Shown: one piece after another, positions 59,231 through 64,000 of the stretch
Numbering within the stretch: the stretch's first letter is position 1
How the letters are laid out: every line of letters begins with the position of its first letter
Assembly: GCA_963627135.1 (NCBI GenBank)
Contig: CAVFZY010000019.1
Span: forward strand, 54,941 to 118,940
Reading direction: 5' to 3'
DNA length: 64,000 nt
From: CAG-103 sp963627135
GTDB taxonomy: Bacteria > Bacillota > Clostridia > Oscillospirales > Oscillospiraceae
Translations under genes and position numbers: made by a program
Notes under the pieces: model-generated
What the model saw: only the letters and a program-made list of their open reading frames with translations
What the model was told of the DNA's origin: nothing
Database searches by the model: none

Positions 59231-59323
59231 TCAGATGGTTCTGGTATTTTTGCAGCACAAACGACTATTACTCTTGCGAAAGTAATAGTAGGAATATGCG
59301 CTTGCAAATCGGACCAGACGCAT
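59231..59323 (-). CDS. Tyrosine-rich leader peptide (30 aa), attenuation control
   Basis: ATG 59323 follows CAGGAGG. The peptide runs M-R-L-V-R-F-A-S-A-Y-S-Y-Y-Y-F and ends T-R-T-I. Four of five codons (10-14) are Tyr. The Tyr codons form segment 1 (ACTATTACT, 59289-59281), which pairs with segment 2 (AGTAATAGT, 59272-59264). Segment 2 overlaps the stretch that can pair with terminator arm 3. Ribosome stalling at Tyr codons would free segment 2 to form the antiterminator. This is the classic layout of trp/his/phe attenuators, here for tyrosine. Confidence 0.8.
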   Translation of the reverse strand: MRLVRFASAYSYYYFRKSNSRLCCKNTRTI

Positions 59324-59354
59324 GTTTGCGGCCTCCTGTACTGAAGATGTGCCT

Positions 59355-59383
59355 ACTTTAGCGCTTTTAGCAGATAAAGTCAA
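59355..59383 (-). promoter_or_regulatory. Promoter of the attenuated ABC operon
   Basis: On the minus strand: TTGACT (59383-59378), 17-base spacer, TAAAGT (59360-59355). The start of transcription would be about 25 bases before the leader peptide. Confidence 0.7.
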
Positions 59384-59479
59384 CCCCGTTTTCAAAATTT
59401 TTTCACTTTTAGCGTTTCGCACAATTCTTTCGGGGCGTGTCTGTGCATTTCCGTCATTTTACGCCGCCGTGCCGCAGCA

Positions 59480-59508
59480 TTGACGCTCCCGGCCGGGTGT
59501 GTTATATT
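59480..59508 (+). promoter_or_regulatory. Promoter of the lipase-like gene
   Basis: TTGACG (59480-59485), 17-base spacer, TATATT (59503-59508). Confidence 0.8.
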
Positions 59509-59543
59509 AGCAACAGTATATTTGCTTTAGAAGGAGGCGCTCC

Positions 59544-60773
59544 ATGAAAACACCGCAGCAGCTGCTACAGCAGACGCTGGAAGTGGGCGCGTGCCTGCTG
59601 CCGGATGCAGCATCCGGCAGCCGCACACCGTACCCGGCCGTGTTCGTGCACGGTCTGCTCGGCTGGGGCGCGCGCGACGCGCTCTACCGCGCCGTGCCCT
59701 ACTGGGGGCTCGCGGCGGGCGACGTGCTGAGCTATCTCAACGCCTGCGGGTATGACTGCCGCGCCGCCTCGGTGGGCATCATCTCAAGCGCGTGGGACCG
59801 CGCGTGTGAGCTCTACGCCGAGCTCACCGGAGGCACCGCCGACTATGGCATCGCGCACGCGCAACGCTTCGGCCACGCGCGCTTCGGCGCGGTGTATCCG
59901 GCCCCGCTCGTGCCCGATTGGAGCGCAGACAGGCCCATCGACCTCGTGGGCCACAGCTTCGGCGGCGCGACGGCGCGGCTGCTGATGCAACTGCTCGCAG
60001 ACGGCTGCCCGGAGGAAGTGCAGGCGGCCACGGCTACGGGCGAGACGCCCTCGCCGCTGTTTACCGGCGGCAAGGCGGGCTGGGTGCACGCGCTGGTCGC
60101 CATCGCCGCGCCGCACAACGGGTCCACGTTTCTCGACGTGCAGCCGGACACGGCAAACGCACTCTCGACGCTGTTTCTGGGCGCGGCCCGCGCGCTCGGC
60201 ATCTCGGCATTCAAGGGCGTGTATGACTTCCGGCTCGACCAGTTCGGCATCCGGCGCGACCCGGACGAGCCGCTCACGACGGCGGCACTGCGCATGCTGG
60301 CGCAAAACCCGCTGCCGGCGGGCGACAACGCCTTTGACGACCTGCGCCCCGCGGGCGCGCGCGCGCTCAATGCGCGCATCAAGACGCTGCCGGACACGTG
60401 GTATTTTTCCATCCCCTGCTGCCGGACGCTGCCGCGCCTGCTCACGCGCGACCAGAAGCCCGACACGGCCATGACGCCGCTGCTCTGGCCGTTTTCGACC
60501 GCGATGGGGCGCGACGGCGCGGGCATGCCGCGCGACTGGCTGCCGAACGACGGGCTGGTCAACACGATCTCCGCCCGGTACCCCGGCGGCGCGCCGCATA
60601 CGGACTTTGTGCCCGGCCAGACGCCGGCGCGAGGCATGTGGCAGGTGCTGCCGGTCGAGAATCTCGACCATCTGGCCGCGATCGGCGGCGTGATGAACAA
60701 CGGCGTCGTGCGCACGCGCCTGTTCTACCGCCGGGTCATGGCGCTGCTCGATGCAGCCGCCGCGGCCGACTGA
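59544..60773 (+). CDS. Alpha/beta-hydrolase, family I.5-type triacylglycerol lipase-like
   Basis: 409 residues. The oxyanion region V-F-V-H-G-L-L-G-W-G near 33-42 and nucleophile elbow G-H-S-F-G-G near 137-142 (Ser139) are clear. D of the triad is likely in N-D-G-L-V-N near 335 and His in N-L-D-H-L near 375. The long lid region and R-A-V-P-Y-W-G resemble staphylococcal/Geobacillus lipases. However, it has no signal peptide, so it would act inside the cell, unlike those secreted lipases. AAGGAGG precedes the start. Monocistronic. Confidence 0.78.
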   Translation: MKTPQQLLQQTLEVGACLLPDAASGSRTPYPAVFVHGLLGWGARDALYRAVPYWGLAAGDVLSYLNACGYDCRAASVGIISSAWDRACELYAELTGGTADYGIAHAQRFGHARFGAVYPAPLVPDWSADRPIDLVGHSFGGATARLLMQLLADGCPEEVQAATATGETPSPLFTGGKAGWVHALVAIAAPHNGSTFLDVQPDTANALSTLFLGAARALGISAFKGVYDFRLDQFGIRRDPDEPLTTAALRMLAQNPLPAGDNAFDDLRPAGARALNARIKTLPDTWYFSIPCCRTLPRLLTRDQKPDTAMTPLLWPFSTAMGRDGAGMPRDWLPNDGLVNTISARYPGGAPHTDFVPGQTPARGMWQVLPVENLDHLAAIGGVMNNGVVRTRLFYRRVMALLDAAAAAD

Positions 60774-60849
60774 CCCTCGCAAGCTCTGCCCGTGACCGGG
60801 CATGCTGTCATAAATCGATCAACCAACACAGGATAAGGAGTGTATTGTT

Positions 60850-61131
60850 ATGGATTCTATCGAAAGCTATCTGCGCAAAATGATCGTCGCCTCCGTCGGC
60901 GCGGCCGACCTCGGCTGTGAGAAGCTCGGCAAGCTCATCGACGAGTGCGTCGCCCGCGGCGAAGTGACCGTGGAGAAGGGTCGCGTGCTCAACGAGGAGC
61001 TCAAGCGCACCTGCAAGCAGGCCGTGGCGAAGGACGAGGCCGAAAAGCCCGCCGTGGACGTCGAGGCCATGAGCGCCGACGAGCGCGAGGCCCTGCTGCA
61101 AAAACTGCTGGCCATGAAGGAAGAGGGCTGA
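60850..61131 (+). CDS. Phasin-like small protein, partner of UbiB kinase
   Basis: 93 residues, mostly helical and charged, beginning M-D-S-I-E-S-Y-L-R-K-M and with G-E-V-T-V-E-K-G-R-V-L-N-E-E-L-K near 37-52. This matches the pattern of short phasin-like or PHA-regulator-like proteins that are often encoded just before AarF/UbiB kinases. The stop overlaps the next start (TGATG), so they are translationally coupled. AAGGAG is upstream. Function unknown; a lipid-body or membrane role is a guess. Confidence 0.65.
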   Translation: MDSIESYLRKMIVASVGAADLGCEKLGKLIDECVARGEVTVEKGRVLNEELKRTCKQAVAKDEAEKPAVDVEAMSADEREALLQKLLAMKEEG

Positions 61132-62714
61132 TGGCCGGCCCCGCTGCCGCGCAGATCGACGAGGCAAAGCGGTTTGCCGAGATCGTCGCCATTCTGCAAA
61201 AGCACCACCTCGTCCAGGGGCTGACGCCGGAGAAGGTCCGCGATATTTTCGTGGACCTTGGGCCGACGTTTGTCAAATTCGGACAAATTTTGTCCATGCG
61301 TTCGGACATTCTGCCCAAAGAATACTGTGCCGCGCTCGAGACGCTGCGCACAGACGTGACGCCCATGCCGCTGACCGAGGTAGAGGGCATCCTCACGCAG
61401 GCCTACGCCCGCCCGTGGCAGGAGGTCTTTTCGGACATCGGCATCCGGCCGCTCGGCTCGGCCTCCATCGCGCAGGTGCATGCCGCGACGCTCACGGACG
61501 GCCAGCGCGTGGTCGTGAAGGTGCAGCGCCCGGACCTGTACGACACCATGAGCCGCGACGTGCGCCTGCTCAAGCGCGCCGCCGCGCTGCTCAAATACAC
61601 GCCGCTCGCGAGCGCGCTGGATTTTCACGCCGTGCTCGACGAGATGTGGCACACCGTGCAGGAGGAGCTCGACTTTACGATCGAGGCAAACAACATCGCC
61701 GAGTTCAAGCGCCTCAACGACGGCGTGGCCTACGCTGACTGCCCGGCCACATTCCCGAAGTGGTGCACGAAAAACGTGCTCGTCATGGAGTACATCGCCG
61801 GCCACCAGATCGACGACGCCGACGGCCTGCGCGCCGACGGCTATGATCTCAACGAGATCGCCGTCAAGCTCGTGCACAACTACATCCGCCAGATCACGGT
61901 CTACCGCTTCTTCCACGCAGACCCCCACCCCGGCAACATCCGCGTGCAGGGCGGGAAGATCATCTGGCTCGACCTCGGCATGATGGGCCGCATCAGCCCG
62001 CGCGAGGCGGAGCTGTACATGGGCATCATCCGCACGATCTACGACCAGGATGTGCCCGCTCTGACGCAGACGCTGCTCGCGCTCGGCCAGTACGACCGCG
62101 CGCCCGACCAGCAGGCGCTCACGGAGCGCATCGGCATCTTCCTGCACAAGTACGAGTCCATGCCGATGGCCGATATGGACATGGGCGCGCTCGTGGACGA
62201 GTTCGTGCAGATTCTGAATGAATACGGCGTGTCCGTGCCCGGCTCGCTGACGATGCTCGGGCGCAGCCTGCTCGTCATTCAGGGCATGCTCACGAGCGTG
62301 TCACCGGACGCGAACGTCATCGAGATCGTGGCGGAGTACGTTAAGAACACCGCCCTAAGCCGCGAGCACATTGAAAAGAAGGTCAAAACGCTCGCGCAGC
62401 AGTTCGCCCGCTCGGGCGAAAAGCTCACGGTGCTGCCGACGCAGCTGTCGGCATTTTTGAGCAAGGCCAACGCCGGACAGCTGACCGTCAACGTGAAAAA
62501 GTCGTGGTCAGACGCGGCGCGCGCCGCGCACTCGAAGCTGCTGGGCCGGCTCATCCTCGCGCTCATCGACTGCTCGCTGCTGTTTTGCGCGGCCATCACG
62601 TGCCTCGCCCCGCTGCCGCGGGTGCTGGGGCTGCCATGGCCGGCGCTGGTGTTTTTCGCCGCCGCCGTCGCTGTCACGATCGCGCTGTTTGACCACCGGC
62701 ATTGGTCGGCGTGA
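61131..62714 (+). CDS. AarF/UbiB (ABC1) family atypical kinase
   Basis: 527 residues from ATG 61131. Signatures: K-F-G-Q-I-L-S-M-R-S-D near 48-58 (KxGQ motif), G-S-A-S-I-A-Q-V-H near 111-119 (Ala-rich loop instead of the Gly-rich loop), V-V-K-V-Q-R-P near 128-134 (ATP Lys) and D-P-H-P-G-N near 265-270 (catalytic). Two C-terminal membrane helices (about 480-520). UbiB proteins support isoprenoid lipid synthesis or transport. In anaerobes without ubiquinone the lipid partner is unclear. Confidence 0.9.
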   Translation: MAGPAAAQIDEAKRFAEIVAILQKHHLVQGLTPEKVRDIFVDLGPTFVKFGQILSMRSDILPKEYCAALETLRTDVTPMPLTEVEGILTQAYARPWQEVFSDIGIRPLGSASIAQVHAATLTDGQRVVVKVQRPDLYDTMSRDVRLLKRAAALLKYTPLASALDFHAVLDEMWHTVQEELDFTIEANNIAEFKRLNDGVAYADCPATFPKWCTKNVLVMEYIAGHQIDDADGLRADGYDLNEIAVKLVHNYIRQITVYRFFHADPHPGNIRVQGGKIIWLDLGMMGRISPREAELYMGIIRTIYDQDVPALTQTLLALGQYDRAPDQQALTERIGIFLHKYESMPMADMDMGALVDEFVQILNEYGVSVPGSLTMLGRSLLVIQGMLTSVSPDANVIEIVAEYVKNTALSREHIEKKVKTLAQQFARSGEKLTVLPTQLSAFLSKANAGQLTVNVKKSWSDAARAAHSKLLGRLILALIDCSLLFCAAITCLAPLPRVLGLPWPALVFFAAAVAVTIALFDHRHWSA

Positions 62715-62731
62715 AGGCATCCAATGAGAAA

Positions 62732-62765
62732 ATGACCGCCCCAGCCGGGGCGGTCATCCCTTTTT
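62732..62765. terminator. Bidirectional terminator after UbiB gene
   Basis: ATGACCGCCCC and GGGGCGGTCAT pair perfectly around AGCC; CCC then T5 follow. Confidence 0.78.
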
Positions 62766-63237
62766 AAATGTCGCCAATATCACCGCAGCGGCGCAGCGCG
62801 TCCAAAAACGCCGTGCAGCCGAGCACGAGATCGTCATACGTCGTGCCGAAATCGTCCGTATACCACGGATCGGCGATGCCGCGCTGCAGGCCCGCAAACG
62901 ACAGCAGTGGGCGGATCTTGCCGTCCGGGTCGTGCGGGAGAATGCGGCGGAGGTTGCGCGCGTTGTTCTCGTCCATTGTCAGCAGCCAGTCATAGGCATC
63001 GTAGTCGCGCGGCGTAACCTGCACGGCGGCGCGGTGGCCGGCCGGGATGCCGTGAGCGCGCAGCTCTGCGCGCGCTGGCGGATAGACGTCGTTGCCGATC
63101 TCCTCGCGGCTCGTCGCCGCCGAGGCGATCTGAAACTGCGCCGTGAGTCCCTGCTGACGCACCATTTCCTTGAGCAGATACTCCGCCATGGGGCTGCGGC
63201 AGATGTTGCCATGGCAGATGAATAAGATTTTTGTCAT
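62764..63237 (-). CDS. Low-molecular-weight protein-tyrosine phosphatase
   Basis: 157 residues. The P-loop C-H-G-N-I-C-R-S (C-x5-R-S, residues 9-16) is complete. The general acid Asp is in D-P-W-Y-T near 127. The family removes phosphate from bacterial Tyr kinases of exopolysaccharide systems or from protein arginine (YwlE-like, which carries Thr rather than Ile in the loop). Ile here points to the Tyr-specific group. GAAGGG precedes the start. Confidence 0.92.
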   Translation of the reverse strand: MTKILFICHGNICRSPMAEYLLKEMVRQQGLTAQFQIASAATSREEIGNDVYPPARAELRAHGIPAGHRAAVQVTPRDYDAYDWLLTMDENNARNLRRILPHDPDGKIRPLLSFAGLQRGIADPWYTDDFGTTYDDLVLGCTAFLDALRRCGDIGDI

Positions 63238-63398
63238 TGCTGTTATATCCCTTCAAAAGCCTCCAAGCCTTGATATTTCAAGGTTTTTGGCGCTTCTTTC
63301 ATTTTTGCTGTCATGCCAGAAATCTACGCATATTTCCGTAACTCTACGCAGATTTTCGGGCAAATGGTGTAGTAATTGGTGTAGTAGCTGTGATTGCT
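63238..63398. other. Gap between phosphatase and recombinase remnant
   Basis: No gene seen. Contains CCTTGATATTTCAAGG (palindrome near 63274) and the repeated GGTGTAGTA near 63366-63385, which on the minus strand reads as the shifted tail of the recombinase. Confidence 0.4.
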
Positions 63399-63625
63399 TC
63401 AACCTGATTTTCTTTGCGGCGCCGGTGCGGAAAACCCTTTGAAATCAATGATCTTTGTCATCTGCTCGGCGGCGCGGTCATAGCTCGCATGGGTGTAAAC
63501 ATTCAGCGTGACGCCCACATCGGAATGCCCCATGACATACTGCAAGGTCTTGATATCCATACCAGCGTTCGCCATATTCGTGCAGAAGGTATGCCGGAAC
63601 ACATGAGGCGTGATGTGCGTCAGCA
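63399..63625 (-). pseudogene. Tyrosine recombinase (phage/Tn916-type integrase) C-terminal remnant
   Basis: The segment ITPHVFRHTFCTNMANAG carries the catalytic Arg and His; G-H-S-D near the end gives the second His/Trp position, and V-Y-T-H the nucleophile Tyr. This is the last ~70 residues of an integrase of the Tn916 kind. Upstream of about 63625 the frame runs on to 63842 but through hairpin-rich DNA without integrase homology, and the N-terminal 300 residues are absent. The end of a decayed integrative element is the likely reading. Confidence 0.7.
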
Positions 63626-63711
63626 GGCTGTTTCCGCTGCAAAGTGCGCTGGGATAGACGCATAAGCGTCGCAAGGTGCGCAGCTCCTTGTACGGAACGA
63701 AGTGACGCAAA

Positions 63712-63806
63712 ACAGCCCGGACAGTAGAATGTCCGGGCTGTCTGCTCCGCAGGACGCACATACTCCCGTCAGGAGAGTATAGAAGTGCGCCCTTTGTCCC
63801 AAAGGG
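63712..63806 (-). repeat. Row of three hairpins upstream of the recombinase remnant
   Basis: A perfect stem ACAGCCCGGACA (63712-63723) with 63730-63741, followed on the minus strand by TTTT, works as a terminator. A second hairpin is formed by CGCAC...GTGCG with an inner ATACTC/GAGTAT (about 63754-63790). A third is GCCCTTTG-TCC-CAAAGGGC (63788-63806). They fill the space where the rest of the integrase should be. Confidence 0.55.
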
Positions 63807-63820
63807 CTTCTTTCGTTGTC

Positions 63821-64000
63821 CTAGGCTTTCCGCAAGAAACATTGCTGGAACGCACCGGGGAATTGGAATTTCTTTTCTTCGCTGCCAAAGGAAATCACAA
63901 TCATACCTTTCTGTACGATGACCACGGTTCCGGTTCCAAACGCCTTATCCTTACAGCTCAATTACTTCAGGCTCGGCGGTAAAAGAATAGATCGTTGCAG
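63821..64000 (-). pseudogene. Frameshifted C-terminus of an unidentified protein (partial)
   Basis: From the right edge one frame gives A-T-I-Y-S-F-T-A-E-P-E-V-I-E-L then stop (63951). The next frame continues K-D-K-A-F-G-T-G-T-V-V-I-V and ends F-L-R-K-A at 63821. The second part has the F-G-x-G-T-V-V...V-S-F...K-K-F-x-F-P pattern of a small C-terminal beta domain seen in some Firmicute accessory proteins. A single-base shift near 63950 would join them. Gene identity unknown. Confidence 0.35.

Noticed and set aside
59161..59400. T-box riboswitch upstream of the ABC importer
   Set aside because: I looked for a T-box because such operons often have one. The 14-base T-box motif and specifier stem are missing; the leader-peptide attenuator explains the sequence better.
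1..64000. tRNA, rRNA or CRISPR loci
   Set aside because: No cloverleaf with CCA-type ends, no rRNA-like conserved stretch and no regularly spaced repeats were found by eye.

Overview
The window is high-GC DNA (roughly 60% by eye) from a Gram-positive, probably anaerobic, spore-forming member of the Clostridia. The composition and gene set look like gut Oscillospiraceae (Flavonifractor/Oscillibacter-like). The supporting signs are SpoVT, anaerobic class III ribonucleotide reductase (NrdD/NrdG) under NrdR boxes, S-layer-homology and SipW/TasA-type surface proteins, iron-sulfur flavoenzymes of the 2-enoate reductase type, AGGAGG-type ribosome binding sites and many TTGACA-N17-TATAAT-like promoters. 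No rRNA, tRNA or CRISPR array was seen. The family-level assignment is inference.

Layout. 1-10.2 kb: the start of an HMGL-like acyltransferase gene, a MarR/MATE pair with a clear operator, a short promoter-sORF-terminator unit, a sodium-coupled transporter, and a TetR-led operon with two large Fe-S flavoproteins flanking a HypA-like nickel chaperone. 10.3-19.2 kb: glycerophosphodiesterase, a chimeric TRAP transporter gene, LacI, two tandem MgtC proteins, RuvX with a folC remnant, an AEC permease and TrkH. 19.2-24.5 kb: a MITE-like element, a YkvI-type permease, a fumarylacetoacetase-fold enzyme and two tandem ketopantoate-reductase-like proteins.

24.5-32.8 kb is a minus-strand surface operon: SipW-type (ER-like, Ser/His) signal peptidase, five small TasA/CalY-like exported proteins, a von Willebrand A adhesin, and a sixth TasA-like protein carrying three SLH repeats that can anchor the assembly to the wall. 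33.2-41.2 kb is a plus-strand Dlt-like operon: AMP-forming adenylase, carrier protein, fold-type III PLP decarboxylase, MBOAT acyltransferase and three DltD-like SGNH proteins in tandem. The decarboxylase between carrier and acyltransferase is not part of classical D-alanylation. By analogy with BtrJ/BtrI/BtrK of butirosin synthesis it suggests that an amino acid is decarboxylated on the carrier before export. This cassette is the best candidate for an undescribed system.

41.3-46.8 kb holds dut-nrdG-nrdD, galE and spoVT. 46.9-51.6 kb is bracketed by two inverted copies of a ~107-bp hairpin repeat and holds a beta-CASP-like metallo-hydrolase, a FadR-type regulator, a YhhN protein and a PlsC acyltransferase. 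51.7-56.1 kb has a shortened KdpD/KdpE pair, a divergent 24-residue peptide and a second SGNH/MBOAT pair. 56.4-59.4 kb is an ABC importer of the TrpXYZ type, preceded by a textbook attenuator whose 30-residue leader peptide has four Tyr codons within five. The right end has a lipase-like hydrolase, a phasin-like protein plus UbiB kinase, a low-molecular-weight phosphatase, and decayed ends of a mobile element (tyrosine recombinase remnant).

Most long open frames opposite the genes listed here are composition artefacts and were left out.
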